From Phytohabitans maris (GTDB lineage: Bacteria > Actinomycetota > Actinomycetes > Mycobacteriales > Micromonosporaceae): a DNA stretch of 64,000 nt. The stretch spans positions 159,224-223,223 of the forward strand of contig NZ_JAVHUY010000012.1 in assembly GCF_031085175.1 (NCBI RefSeq), given 5' to 3'. Within the stretch, counting starts at the first letter, position 1. Every line of letters begins with the position of its first letter. The position numbers were made by a program, and so were the translations under genes. Of the stretch, positions 1 through 8,426 are shown piece by piece. The notes beneath the pieces are model-generated. The model did no database searches. It was not told where the DNA came from and saw only the letters and a program-made list of their open reading frames with translations.

Positions 1-1
1 C

Positions 2-1006
2 GCCGCCGCCCGCCTCGCGCTCAAGCGGGGCAAGGTGACCGCCGCCGTCGCCCCCCGCCCCCGCCACTACTACTCGATCTGGAAAGACACCGTGGCCGGC
101 GGCCACGGCATCCCGTTCGACCTGCCCCGCATCGCGGTCGTGGTCGATGGGCCGGAGGGTGACTGCTACGCCGCGCTCGGCGCGATCCACGGGCAGTGGC
201 GACCGGTGCCCGGCCGGTTCAAGGACTTCATCGCCTCCCCGAAGAACAACCTCTACCGCTCGCTGCACACCACGGTCATCGGCCCCGGCGAGCGCACGGT
301 CGAGGTGCTGATCCGCACCGAGGCGATGCACCGCGCCGCGGAGTACGGGGTAGCCGCCAACTACCGCTTCAAGCGCCCCGCCGACCGCAGCGAGTCGGTC
401 CGCCTGGACGAGCTGTCCTGGCTGCGCCGGGTGCTCGACTGGGAGCAGGATGCCGCCGACGCGGCCCAGTTCCTCCAGTCGCTGCGGTGCGACCTGGCCG
501 AGGCGCAGATCCTGGTCTTCGCCGAGGGGCGCCAGGTGCTGCTCCCGGCCGGCGCCACCCCGGTCGACCTGGCCTACGAGCTCTCCGCCGAGACCGGCGA
601 CCACTGCCTCGCCGCCAAGATCAACGGTCGCCTCGCCCCGCTCGCCTCCGAGCTGCAGGACGGCGACGTGGTCGAGGTCTTCACCGAGGCGGCGCACGGG
701 CCGCAGCGCGAGTGGCTCGACTTCGTCAAGTCGCCGCACGCGCAGATGCAGATCAACCGGTGGTTCGCCGACCACCAGGAGCCCGGCATCAGCATCAGCG
801 ACAAGGTGCGGCTCGGCCGGGCCACGATCGGGCTGGCGCTGCGCAAGCACAACCGCGGCCTGGCCAGCGAGATGCCGCTGCGCACGCTCGCCGACGACCT
901 CGGCTACCCCGACCTCGAGACGATGCTGGTCGCGGTGGTCGACCGCACGATCTCCCCCGACGACGTGGTCGACCAGCTGATCGCCCTCGTCGACCGGCGC
1001 GAGTAG
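2..1006 (+). CDS. RelA/SpoT-family protein, 3' part (start outside window)
   Basis: The frame is open from the first bases of the window, so this is the C-terminal part of a longer gene; the GTG at 35 is internal. The visible residues contain the second half of a (p)ppGpp synthetase domain (DCYAALGAIHGQWRPVPGRF, then KDFIASPKNNLYRSLHTTV, then the EVLIRTEAMHRAAEYGVAA block), followed by a TGS domain starting near ILVFAEGRQVLLPAGATPVD. The protein ends about 100 residues after TGS with no ACT/RRM domain, so it is shorter at the C-terminus than the housekeeping long RelA/SpoT enzymes. The HD hydrolase domain, if present, lies upstream of the window. The likely role is synthesis and/or hydrolysis of the stringent-response alarmone, possibly as a paralogue of the main Rel. 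Activity cannot be judged because the first half of the catalytic domain is missing. Confidence 0.85.
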   Translation, partial: AAARLALKRGKVTAAVAPRPRHYYSIWKDTVAGGHGIPFDLPRIAVVVDGPEGDCYAALGAIHGQWRPVPGRFKDFIASPKNNLYRSLHTTVIGPGERTVEVLIRTEAMHRAAEYGVAANYRFKRPADRSESVRLDELSWLRRVLDWEQDAADAAQFLQSLRCDLAEAQILVFAEGRQVLLPAGATPVDLAYELSAETGDHCLAAKINGRLAPLASELQDGDVVEVFTEAAHGPQREWLDFVKSPHAQMQINRWFADHQEPGISISDKVRLGRATIGLALRKHNRGLASEMPLRTLADDLGYPDLETMLVAVVDRTISPDDVVDQLIALVDRRE

Positions 1007-1015
1007 ATACACCGA

Positions 1016-1021
1016 TAGCCT
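1016..1021 (+). promoter_or_regulatory. -10-like box TAGCCT, leaderless context
   Basis: TAGCCT lies 6 bases before the GTG of the Nudix gene, so transcription from it would begin at or next to the start codon. No convincing -35 is visible; TCGACC at 990 is too far away. The same arrangement recurs at several genes in this window. Confidence 0.4.
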
Positions 1022-1027
1022 GGGCAC

Positions 1028-1549
1028 GTGAATCCGCTGCGCGCCGTCACCTACCGGGTCTTCTACCGCCTGCCCGTCGGCCTGCGCCGGTGGCTCGTGC
1101 GGCGCGCCGTCCCCAAGTACATCGTGGGCGCGGTCTGCCTGGTCCGCGACTCCGAGTCCGGCGACGAGCGGCTGCTGCTGCTCCGCCAGCCACCCGGCCG
1201 CGGCTGGAGCCTGCCGGCCGGCCTGCTCCAGCGCCAGGAGGCGCCGATCGTGGGCGCCGCCCGCGAGCTGGCCGAGGAGTCCGGCATCCGGCTGCGCCCG
1301 CAGGACCTGCGCCCGGCCGTGCCCAACGCGGTCGTACACGCCCGGGGCTGGGTCGACGTCGTCTTCGAGGTGTCCGTGCCGGCCTCCACCACCACGCTCA
1401 CCGTCGACGGCGCCGAGGTCTACGAGGCCGCCTGGCACCGCCTCGACGACCTGCCAAAGCTCACCCGCGCGACCGCCAAGCTCCTCGCGTACTACGGGAT
1501 CGGCCCGCTCGCCGACCAGCCCGGCCCCTGGGCCGCACTCGAACGATGA
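1028..1549 (+). CDS. Nudix hydrolase
   Basis: This 173-residue protein has a complete Nudix box at residues 65-87 (G-x5-E-x7-R-E-L-x-E-E-x-G-I), the Mg2+-binding catalytic helix that hydrolyses nucleoside diphosphates linked to another group. The residues before it (PPGRGWSLPAG) match the usual entry into the box. The substrate cannot be read from the sequence. The GTG start at 1028 follows a TAGCCT box by 6 bases. The stop overlaps the next start as ATGA, so the gene is translationally coupled to the nucleotidyltransferase downstream, which suggests that the pair works on sugar nucleotides. This pathway link is inference. Confidence 0.85.
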   Translation: MNPLRAVTYRVFYRLPVGLRRWLVRRAVPKYIVGAVCLVRDSESGDERLLLLRQPPGRGWSLPAGLLQRQEAPIVGAARELAEESGIRLRPQDLRPAVPNAVVHARGWVDVVFEVSVPASTTTLTVDGAEVYEAAWHRLDDLPKLTRATAKLLAYYGIGPLADQPGPWAALER

Positions 1550-2358
1550 GCGATCTCTGCGCGGTGATCCTGGCCGCGGGTGAGGGCCGGCGGCTGCGGC
1601 CGCTCACCGCCCGCGTGCCCAAGGCGCTCTGCCCGGTCGGCAACGTGCCGCTGCTCGACCACGCGCTCGCCCGCGTGGCGCGGCTCGGCTTCGCCGACCC
1701 GGCGACCGTCGCGGTCAACGCCAGCTACCTCGGTGAGCAGGTGGTCGCCCATGCCGGAGGGCGGGCGCACGTCTCCCCAGAAGACCACCCACTGGGTACG
1801 AGTGGTGGGGTGGGCAGGCTCCGGAGCTGGATCGACGGCCGGGGCGCGCTCGTGGGCAACGCCGACGCCTACCTCGCCGGCCCCGGGGCGGATCCCGTGG
1901 CGCTGCTGGACGGCTGGGACGGCGAGACGGTGCGCCTGCTCGGGCAGCCCGCACCCGGCGAGCCGTACGGCTTCTCCGGCCACCGCTTCGCCGGCTTCTC
2001 GCTGCTCCCCTGGCGGTACCTGCGCGACCTCACGCCCGAGCCGGCCGAGCTCGTACGCACCGTGTGGCGGCCGGCCGAGGCCGAGGGGGCGCTGGAGGTG
2101 GTGACGTTCACCGGCACGTTCCTGGACACCGGCACGCCCCCCGACTACCTGGCGGCCAACCTGCACGCCGCCGGTGGTGGCAGCCTGGTCGCCCCGGACG
2201 CGCGGGTGACCGGCCCGGTCGAGCGGGCGGTGGTCGGCGCCGGCGCGGTCGTGGAGGGTGCGCTGACCAGGGCCGTGGTCTGGCCGGGCGGGCACGTCGC
2301 CGCGGGCGAGCACCTGGTCGACGCGATCCGGGTCGGCGCGGACCTGACCGTGCCGTAG
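1546..2358 (+). CDS. Sugar-1-phosphate nucleotidyltransferase (MobA/GlmU-like fold)
   Basis: This 270-residue protein begins with the nucleotidyltransferase signature VILAAGEGRRLRPLTARVPK followed by ALCPVGNVPLLDHAL, which binds the NTP and sugar phosphate. A GNADAYLA segment holds the usual metal-binding Asp region. The C-terminus (GSLVAPDARVTGPVERAVVG) resembles a short left-handed beta-helix, as in GDP-mannose and glucose-1-phosphate nucleotidyltransferases. It probably makes an NDP-sugar for cell-envelope glycans; the sugar and base are not determined. The ATG overlaps the Nudix stop by four bases (ATGA). The gene converges on the P-type ATPase with only two bases between stop codons. Confidence 0.8.
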   Translation: MSDLCAVILAAGEGRRLRPLTARVPKALCPVGNVPLLDHALARVARLGFADPATVAVNASYLGEQVVAHAGGRAHVSPEDHPLGTSGGVGRLRSWIDGRGALVGNADAYLAGPGADPVALLDGWDGETVRLLGQPAPGEPYGFSGHRFAGFSLLPWRYLRDLTPEPAELVRTVWRPAEAEGALEVVTFTGTFLDTGTPPDYLAANLHAAGGGSLVAPDARVTGPVERAVVGAGAVVEGALTRAVVWPGGHVAAGEHLVDAIRVGADLTVP

Positions 2359-2360
2359 GC

Positions 2361-5300
2361 TCACGCCGCCGAGCTGACCCGCTCTTCGACCGCGACATCC
2401 TGCTCCGCGCCGGCGGCGTCCGGGCCGGCCGCATCGGCCGGGTCCTCGTCATCCGGGCCTGCGGCGTCTGCCGGGTCCTCGTCGTCGGGGCCGGCCGGGT
2501 CGGGATCGTCCGCTGGAGCGTCGCCGGCCGGTGTGTTGGGGCGGGCGGCCAGCCACCACGCGACACCCGCCGCCGCGGCGGCCGTGGCCAGGGCGATGCT
2601 CCAGCCGACCGGGCCGAGCGGGCGGGAGCCCATCAGCTGGCTCAGGCCCGGCGTCTGCACCGCGACGGCCAGCACCGCCACCGACGCCAGGCAGGCCACG
2701 GCGACGACCCGGTCGAGGCGGCCGGCCACCATCGTCTGGCCCAGCTGGGCCCCGACCATCGCCACGAGCGCCACAGTGGACGCGCGGGTGGCGGTGCCGG
2801 TCAGCCGGGCGAGCGTCCAGGCCACGGCGGTCGCGGCCGCGGTGACGACGGCGCGGAGCCGGATGTCGCGGTTGAGGGCCGGTCCCAGCGAGGCGTCCGG
2901 CCCCTCGGCCAGCAGCGCCTCGGGTGTCGCGCCGGCGGGTGGCCGCGCGGCCAGGGCCAGCGCCGGTACGACGTCCGTGAGCATGTTCACCAGCAGCAGC
3001 TGCCGGGTGTTCAGCCCCGGACCGCCGAGGATCCCGGCGCCGACGGTGAAGCCGATCTCGCCGAGGTTGCCGCCGAGCAGTACCGCCAGCGCGTCCCGCA
3101 CCGACGACCAGAGGACGCGCCCCTCGACCACCGCGTCGACCACGGTCTCGATCCGGTCGTCGGTCACCACCACGTCGGCGGCGTCCCGGGCGGCCGGCGT
3201 CGCGCGCGAGCCGAGCGCGACGCCCACGTGGGCGGCCCGGATCGCCGGCGCGTCGTTGGCGCCGTCGCCGGTGACCGCGACCACCTGCCCGGCCCGGCGC
3301 AGCAGCCGCACGATGCGGACCTTCTGCGCCGGCGCGGTACGGGCGAAGACCGTCACGCCCGGCAGGATCCGGGTCAGCTCCTCGTCGTCCATCCGGTCGA
3401 GCTCCGCGCCGCTGAGCACCTGCCCGCCGTCGAGTACGCCCAACTCGGTCGCGACCGCCTCGGCGGTACGGGGATGGTCGCCGGTCACCATCACCACCCG
3501 TACGCCCGCCCCGCGCAGCTTCGCCACCGCCTCGGCCGCGGCCGGGCGCACCCGGTCGGCCAGCGCCACGAAGCCGAGGAAGCGGAGCCCGTCCAGGTGC
3601 TCCTCGTCCAGCGCGTACGTCTCCGGCACCGGGCTCTCGGCGACGGCGAGCACCCGGTACCCGCGCTCCGCCAGCCGGCCGGCCGCCCCGGTCAGCTCCC
3701 GCCGCGCCCGGTCGTCCAGCGGCCGGGTGTCGCCGCCCAGCAGGCGGGCCGTGCACTGGGCCACCACGGTCTCCGGGGCGCCCTTGACGCTGAGCGTCCG
3801 CCCCTCCCGGGAGGTACCCACCGCGGCGTGGAAGCCGCGCCGCGGCTCGAACGGCAGCTCGTCCTGGCGTTCCCAGCCGGACAGTCCATCCTGGACGGTG
3901 ACGCCGGCGTCCTGCCCGCCACCGGCGACCGCGCGGTCGGTGGGGTGCGGCAGCCGCCGGCCGGTACGGTGCGCCGGCGTGGCCCGCAGCGCCGCCGCCA
4001 GCACCGCGCGCAGGCGTTCCGGCAGCGCGTCCGGGGCGGCCTCGTCGGCGCCGTCGGTGACCAGCCGCAGCCGCAGCCGCCCCTCGGTGAGCGTGCCGGT
4101 CTTGTCGAAGCAGAGCGCCTGCACCCGGCCGAGCGACTCCAGGGTCCCCGGGTTTCGCACCAGTACGCCGCGGCGGGACAGCCGGCGGGCGGCGGCCAGC
4201 TGGGCCACGGTGGCGACGGAGGGCAGCCCTTCCGGCACGGCCGCCACGGTCAGCGAGATCGCCGGCGAGAGCGCCTGGCTCATCGACTGTCCACGCAGGA
4301 GGTTCGCCGCGAGCAGCAGCGCGCCGCCGGCGGCCGACAGCGGCAGGGTCTGCCGGGTGAGCCGGTCCAGCCGGTCGTGTACCGCCCCGGGGCGGGGCGC
4401 CTGGGCGAGGTGCTCGGCCCGCCGCGCCTCCGTATCCGGGCCGGCCGCGACGACCGTCGCGAGGCCGTGGCCGGCCGCGACCGCCGTACCCTCGTAGACC
4501 ATGCTCACCCGGTCGGCGGGCATCCGCGCGGCGCTGGGCTGGGCGGTCTTCGCCACCGGCAGCGACTCGCCGGTGAGGTTCGCCTCGTCCATCTCCAGCC
4601 CGACCGCCTCGACGACCCGGCAGTCGGCGGGTACCGCGTCACCGGCCCGCAGCTCCACCACGTCGCCGGGCACCACCTCCTCGGCCGGCACGGTGACCTG
4701 CTCGCCGTCGCGCAGCAGCCGCACCGGTACGGACGCGTGCTCGGCCAGCCGCCGCACCGCGCGGTCGGCACCGAGCCGCTGTACCCCGCCGACGAGCGAG
4801 TTGACCGCGACCACGCTGCCGATCAGCGCCGCGTCCAATGTGGACCCTACGGCGGCGGCCAGCCCCGCGCCGGCGGCGAGGGCTGGAGTCAACGGGTTCG
4901 CCAGCTCCTCGGCGACCGCGTGCCCGAGCCCGGTCGTCTCCGGTTCGGTGCCGGCCCGGTCCGGCTGCCGGACGGCGGCCTCCCGCTCGTCCAGGCCCCG
5001 GGGCGACGAGCGGAGCCGGGCGAGCACCTCCCGGACCGGTATCGCGTGCCAGGGGTTGCGGTCCACCGGGCGGGGCGGGCGCATGCGTATCACCGGGTCG
5101 GCGTGCCACACGCCGACGGCGATCCCGGCCAGCGCGGCGACGTTCGAGGCGAGCAGGGCGTTGCGGGAGCCCTTGGCACCCGTACCGGCGAGCCCGAGCA
5201 CGGTCGCGGCGACGGCCTCGTACCCGGCGATCCGCGCGCCCGCGGCGGCGGCCAGGCGGGCGGCCGGTACGGCGGCGAGCAGTTGCACCACGTCGGCGAG

Positions 5301-6614
5301 GCCCGGCCCGCAGACCAGGTGGCCGGTGCCGCGGTGCGCCGGCGTGACCGGGCCCGAGCCGACCACCGCGATGCCGATGTCGGCGGCGGCGAGGCCGGGG
5401 CGGCCGTGCCCGGCGATCAGGACGATGCCGCGCCCCTCCTCCTCCAGCCGGCGCAGGGAGGCGCCGAGCCGCGAGCCGCCCGGGATCGAGCCGGTCACCT
5501 TCAACCGGCGGTCGAGGCGGCTGGAGACGCCGGCCACGTACACGTCGCCGACGCCGGCCGCCGCCGACACCAGCGCCTCGGCGTACGGGTCGAGCTCGGG
5601 CAGGAGCGTCACCTCGGCCACGGCACGGTCGCGGCGAAAGAGCGTCACCGTGCCCCGGTGGCCGGCCCGCTTGGGCGCGACCCGCCAGCCGTTTCGCCGC
5701 CGTTCCCGGGCGGGGTCGGCCGGGTCGAGCAGGCCGAGCGCGCGGGCGTGCAGGTCCGCGTCGTCCGCGCCCTCCGGGTCGGCGCCGGTGGAACGCACCT
5801 CGTCGATCATCCACCGGCCGGTGACCAGCACGCCCGCGTCGATCACCACGGTGTCCACCCGGTCGAGGCGGCGCAGCGCCTCCCGGTCCACCACGACGAC
5901 GTCGTGCTCGGAGACGCACCGGCCGAGCCGCGCGGCGAACGACTCCTTCGCCAGCCGCGCCGGCTTCGCGGTCGTGGCGGCGAGGGCGGCCGCCGAAAAC
6001 CGGGGCGAGGCGGCGAGCAGCCCACCGGCCGTACCGCCGAGGCCGACCGTTGCGGCCCGCGAGGCGTACCGCTCGACCGGCCCCTCGGCGAGCGGCCGGG
6101 GCCGGTCCGCGCCATCCGTTCCCTCCTCGCCGTCCTCGCCCTCCTCGTCCGCCTCCCGCGCCTCCTCGGTGAAGAGCTCGCCCGCCCGCCGCCGCCACGC
6201 CGCCGCCCGGGCCCGCGCCTCGCTGAGCCGCTGCACCCGGTGTACGGCGTCGACCAGCAGCCCCACCGGCTGGCCGGCCAGCGCGCTCAGCGTCGCCTCG
6301 CCGGCCGCCACGACCGGCTCGGACCAGGCCGGGCCGAGGCGGGAGCGCACCGACGTACGCAGTTGCGGCACGTTGACGGCGGCCGAGACGAGCGCAGGTA
6401 CGGAGTCGGGCAGCCGGGCCGTCCGGGTCAGTACCCCGGCGGCCGCGACACCGGCGCCGGCCAGGTTGACCCCGAGCGCGAGAAGCTCGGTGGTGACCGC
6501 GGTCGACGGCTCGTCCGGCTGGGTACGGGCGACGGCGGCCCGGTCGACCTCGGCGAGGAAGCGGGACACCTTGTCGAACGGGGCGGCCCGGCGGAGCAGA
6601 GCGGAAGGACGCAT
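2361..6614 (-). CDS. Giant cation-translocating P-type ATPase with degenerate N-terminal unit
   Basis: This 1417-residue membrane ATPase has all core P-type motifs in its second half: TGES at 681-684 (actuator), DKTGT with phospho-acceptor Asp837, KGAPE in the nucleotide domain, and TGDGAND at 1115-1121 in the P domain, followed by hydrophobic segments. The spacing resembles P2-like pumps, so Ca2+ or Mg2+ is possible, but the ion is not determined. The first ~450 residues look like a decayed second P-type unit: at 259 the phosphorylation motif reads DAGVLVT, and near 412 AADIGIAV takes the place of the P-domain hinge. Its size is reminiscent of mycobacterial CtpH/CtpI. The C-terminus is acidic with two copies of GPDDEDPADAA. 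The ATG start leaves about 80 bases to the divergent gene. Confidence 0.88.
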   Translation of the reverse strand: MRPSALLRRAAPFDKVSRFLAEVDRAAVARTQPDEPSTAVTTELLALGVNLAGAGVAAAGVLTRTARLPDSVPALVSAAVNVPQLRTSVRSRLGPAWSEPVVAAGEATLSALAGQPVGLLVDAVHRVQRLSEARARAAAWRRRAGELFTEEAREADEEGEDGEEGTDGADRPRPLAEGPVERYASRAATVGLGGTAGGLLAASPRFSAAALAATTAKPARLAKESFAARLGRCVSEHDVVVVDREALRRLDRVDTVVIDAGVLVTGRWMIDEVRSTGADPEGADDADLHARALGLLDPADPARERRRNGWRVAPKRAGHRGTVTLFRRDRAVAEVTLLPELDPYAEALVSAAAGVGDVYVAGVSSRLDRRLKVTGSIPGGSRLGASLRRLEEEGRGIVLIAGHGRPGLAAADIGIAVVGSGPVTPAHRGTGHLVCGPGLADVVQLLAAVPAARLAAAAGARIAGYEAVAATVLGLAGTGAKGSRNALLASNVAALAGIAVGVWHADPVIRMRPPRPVDRNPWHAIPVREVLARLRSSPRGLDEREAAVRQPDRAGTEPETTGLGHAVAEELANPLTPALAAGAGLAAAVGSTLDAALIGSVVAVNSLVGGVQRLGADRAVRRLAEHASVPVRLLRDGEQVTVPAEEVVPGDVVELRAGDAVPADCRVVEAVGLEMDEANLTGESLPVAKTAQPSAARMPADRVSMVYEGTAVAAGHGLATVVAAGPDTEARRAEHLAQAPRPGAVHDRLDRLTRQTLPLSAAGGALLLAANLLRGQSMSQALSPAISLTVAAVPEGLPSVATVAQLAAARRLSRRGVLVRNPGTLESLGRVQALCFDKTGTLTEGRLRLRLVTDGADEAAPDALPERLRAVLAAALRATPAHRTGRRLPHPTDRAVAGGGQDAGVTVQDGLSGWERQDELPFEPRRGFHAAVGTSREGRTLSVKGAPETVVAQCTARLLGGDTRPLDDRARRELTGAAGRLAERGYRVLAVAESPVPETYALDEEHLDGLRFLGFVALADRVRPAAAEAVAKLRGAGVRVVMVTGDHPRTAEAVATELGVLDGGQVLSGAELDRMDDEELTRILPGVTVFARTAPAQKVRIVRLLRRAGQVVAVTGDGANDAPAIRAAHVGVALGSRATPAARDAADVVVTDDRIETVVDAVVEGRVLWSSVRDALAVLLGGNLGEIGFTVGAGILGGPGLNTRQLLLVNMLTDVVPALALAARPPAGATPEALLAEGPDASLGPALNRDIRLRAVVTAAATAVAWTLARLTGTATRASTVALVAMVGAQLGQTMVAGRLDRVVAVACLASVAVLAVAVQTPGLSQLMGSRPLGPVGWSIALATAAAAAGVAWWLAARPNTPAGDAPADDPDPAGPDDEDPADAAGPDDEDPADAAGPDAAGAEQDVAVEERVSSAA

Positions 6615-6660
6615 ACGGCTCGGTATCCGCGCCCAGCGTAATCAAACATCGTCAGGATGC

Positions 6661-6690
6661 CTTGACGTCAAGGTGGCTTGACGGCATAGT
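6661..6690 (+). promoter_or_regulatory. Promoter with palindromic operator over the -35
   Basis: TTGACG (6662-6667), a 17-base spacer and CATAGT (6685-6690) form the best sigma-70-like promoter in the window, ending 7 bases before the ATG at 6698. The -35 sits inside the perfect 12-base palindrome CTTGACGTCAAG (6661-6672), and a second TTGACG follows at 6678. This looks like a repressible, leaderless promoter; the regulator is unknown. It could also affect the divergent ATPase gene. Confidence 0.6.
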
Positions 6691-6697
6691 GGTCGGC

Positions 6698-7144
6698 ATG
6701 TCGACGCCGGACGAGCTGGAGCGCCAGCACACCCTGCAGACCGCCGTGGCCCGCTACGACACTCTGCGCACCCGGGACACACTGGCCCCACCCGCGCTGG
6801 CCGGCGACGAGCCGCCCGCGGCGGTGCCACTGTCCAAAGAGGAGGCCCTGGAGATGCTCGCGCTCGGCGAGCTGATCGCGCGCAAGGCGGGCTACGGCCG
6901 GCAGCTCGGCGTGCGTTCGGCCCGGTCGGCCGGCGCCTCCTGGTCGCAGATCGGCGCCGCCCTCGGCACCACCAAGCAGTCGGCCTGGGAGGCGCACAAC
7001 CGGTGGCTCGGCGAGCAGGATGCGGAAGTCGCGAGGCCATGGGCCTCGACCACGGAGGATGAGCGCCGAGCGACCGAGCACGGTGGGCACAGCGCCGGAG
7101 CGGATGACGGACCCACCCTCGATGCCGATAGGGTAGGCGCGTGA
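6698..7144 (+). CDS. Small protein with helix-turn-helix-like segment, unknown function
   Basis: This 148-residue soluble protein belongs to no family I recognise. Around residues 86-115 the segment SAGASWSQIGAALGTTKQSA then WEAHNRWL reads like a helix-turn-helix of the sigma-70 region 4/excisionase type, so DNA binding is possible. The C-terminal 40 residues are polar and likely disordered. The ATG at 6698 is chosen because a good promoter ends 7 bases before it; an upstream in-frame ATG at 6662 lies inside the -35. The GTGA overlap with the next gene indicates an operon of three small genes (6698-8263). Confidence 0.6.
   Translation: MSTPDELERQHTLQTAVARYDTLRTRDTLAPPALAGDEPPAAVPLSKEEALEMLALGELIARKAGYGRQLGVRSARSAGASWSQIGAALGTTKQSAWEAHNRWLGEQDAEVARPWASTTEDERRATEHGGHSAGADDGPTLDADRVGA
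7129..7134 (+). promoter_or_regulatory. -10-like box TAGGGT, leaderless context
   Basis: TAGGGT is 6 bases before the GTG at 7141 and lies inside the end of the preceding gene, so the AsnC-domain gene may also have its own internal leaderless promoter. Confidence 0.35.
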
Positions 7145-7428
7145 TCACCGCGATCGTCCTGATCGACTGCGCCACCGACTCGATCCCCGAGGTGGCCGAG
7201 ACCCTGGCCGCCCTGCCCAGCGTCAGCGAGGTCTACTCCGTCGCCGGCCACGTCGACCTCATCGCGATCGTGCGCGTCCGGGAGTACGAGCAGATCGCCG
7301 AGGTCATCGCCGGCTCCATCAACAAGACGCCCGGCGTGATCGACACCGAGACCCACATCGCGTTCCGCGCCTACTCGCAGCACGACCTCGAGGGCGCGTT
7401 CGCGATCGGCCTCGACGATGCCGACTGA
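7141..7428 (+). CDS. Stand-alone Lrp/AsnC ligand-binding (RAM) domain protein
   Basis: This 95-residue protein has only the effector-binding half of Lrp/AsnC regulators: a beta-alpha-beta-beta-alpha-beta pattern (ITAIVLIDCATD, then VYSVAGHVDLIAIVRV, then the C-terminal helix) with no DNA-binding domain. Such proteins form dimers or octamers and bind amino acids or other small molecules. The GTG overlaps the previous stop (GTGA), and the 3' end overlaps the hydrolase start at 7418, so three genes are tightly packed. Pairing with the HTH-like protein just upstream suggests it may supply the ligand-sensing part in trans; this is inference. Confidence 0.8.
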   Translation: MITAIVLIDCATDSIPEVAETLAALPSVSEVYSVAGHVDLIAIVRVREYEQIAEVIAGSINKTPGVIDTETHIAFRAYSQHDLEGAFAIGLDDAD

Positions 7429-8263
7429 GGAGTACCTCCAGGAGCACCTCGACCGCGGCACCGACCGCATCGGCCTGCAGGTCTATCCGGAGCCCGAGGG
7501 CGTCCAGGACGCCCCGGTCGTCGTGGTCTGGCCGGCGATGGGCGTCCGCGCCCGCTACTACCGCCCCCTGGCCGCGTCGCTGCGCCGGGCCGGCCTGGCC
7601 ACCGTCGTGGTCGACCTGCGCGGCACGGGGGCCAGCACCCCGCCACCCAGCCGTTCCTCCGGGTACGGGTATGCCGAGCTGGCGGCCGACGTCGGCGCGG
7701 TGCAGGAGGCGCTGAAGCCGAGGCTGGACGGCCGGCGCCGGCTGGTGCTCGGCCACTCGCTGGGCGGTCAGGCGGCGCTGCTGCACCTGGCCGCGCGGCC
7801 CGGCGAGTCCAGCGTGGACGGTGTGGTGCTGGTGGCGGTGGGGCTCCCCTACTGGCGCTCGTACCCCCGCCGGCGCTACCGGCTGCTGGCCATGACCCAG
7901 GCGATCGGCGCCACGAGCGCCCTGCTGCGCGTCTGGCCCGGCTGGGGTTTCGGCGGCCGGCAGGCGAGGGGCGTGATGCGCGACTGGGCGTACACGGCGC
8001 GGACCGGCCGCTTCCCCCGCCTGGACGGCGTGGACGTGGAGTCGGCGCTGCGCGAGGTGGGGACGCCGGTGCTGGCCATCAGCGTCGACCACGACCAGTT
8101 CACGCCGCACGAGACACTCGACCACCTCTGCGCCAAGCTGGCGTCCGCGCCCCTGACCCGCGAGCGCCACACGATCCCCGGCGCCGACCACTTCACCTGG
8201 GCCCGCGCCGCCGACCCTCTCGCCGCCCGCATCGCCGACTGGTCCCGCTCCCTCCCCACCTGA
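7418..8263 (+). CDS. Alpha/beta-fold hydrolase
   Basis: This 281-residue protein has the nucleophile elbow GHSLGG with Ser114, a preceding VVVDLRGTGAS strand-loop typical of the fold, a likely acid in ISVDHDQFTP, and a C-terminal catalytic His in GADHFTW. No signal peptide is seen, so it is a cytoplasmic esterase or lipase-like enzyme of unknown substrate. The ATG lies within the end of the AsnC-domain gene (11-base overlap). Its 3' end faces folD, and the gap holds a family A palindrome. Confidence 0.8.
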   Translation: MPTEEYLQEHLDRGTDRIGLQVYPEPEGVQDAPVVVVWPAMGVRARYYRPLAASLRRAGLATVVVDLRGTGASTPPPSRSSGYGYAELAADVGAVQEALKPRLDGRRRLVLGHSLGGQAALLHLAARPGESSVDGVVLVAVGLPYWRSYPRRRYRLLAMTQAIGATSALLRVWPGWGFGGRQARGVMRDWAYTARTGRFPRLDGVDVESALREVGTPVLAISVDHDQFTPHETLDHLCAKLASAPLTRERHTIPGADHFTWARAADPLAARIADWSRSLPT

Positions 8264-8288
8264 ACCCCGCACAGCGACTGCCGCCGGC

Positions 8289-8338
8289 AGATCGTGGTAC
8301 ACGGGTGCCCCTCCAGGGGCAGCGAAGTACCACGATCT
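8289..8338. repeat. Family A intergenic palindrome, copy A1
   Basis: The outer arms AGATCGTGGTAC and GTACCACGATCT pair perfectly over 12 bases. An inner stem TGCCCCT/AGGGGCA has a 2-base loop. The 50-base element sits between two convergent genes (hydrolase stop 8263, folD stop 8427). It has no T-tract on either strand, so it would act as a structural bidirectional stop or a REP-like element rather than a classical terminator. Confidence 0.85.
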
Positions 8339-8426
8339 CCGCCTTGGGCTCACCTCAGCGCCCCGATCACGGCGAGGCGGGTCGGGTCTTGGACCACGAC
8401 GGGCGTCGCGGCAGCTCAGATCTGGG

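Noticed and set aside
2064..6641. A 1525-codon open frame on the plus strand over the P-type ATPase gene
   Set aside because: It is antisense to a protein with all P-type motifs; long antisense frames are expected at this GC content because stop codons are rare.
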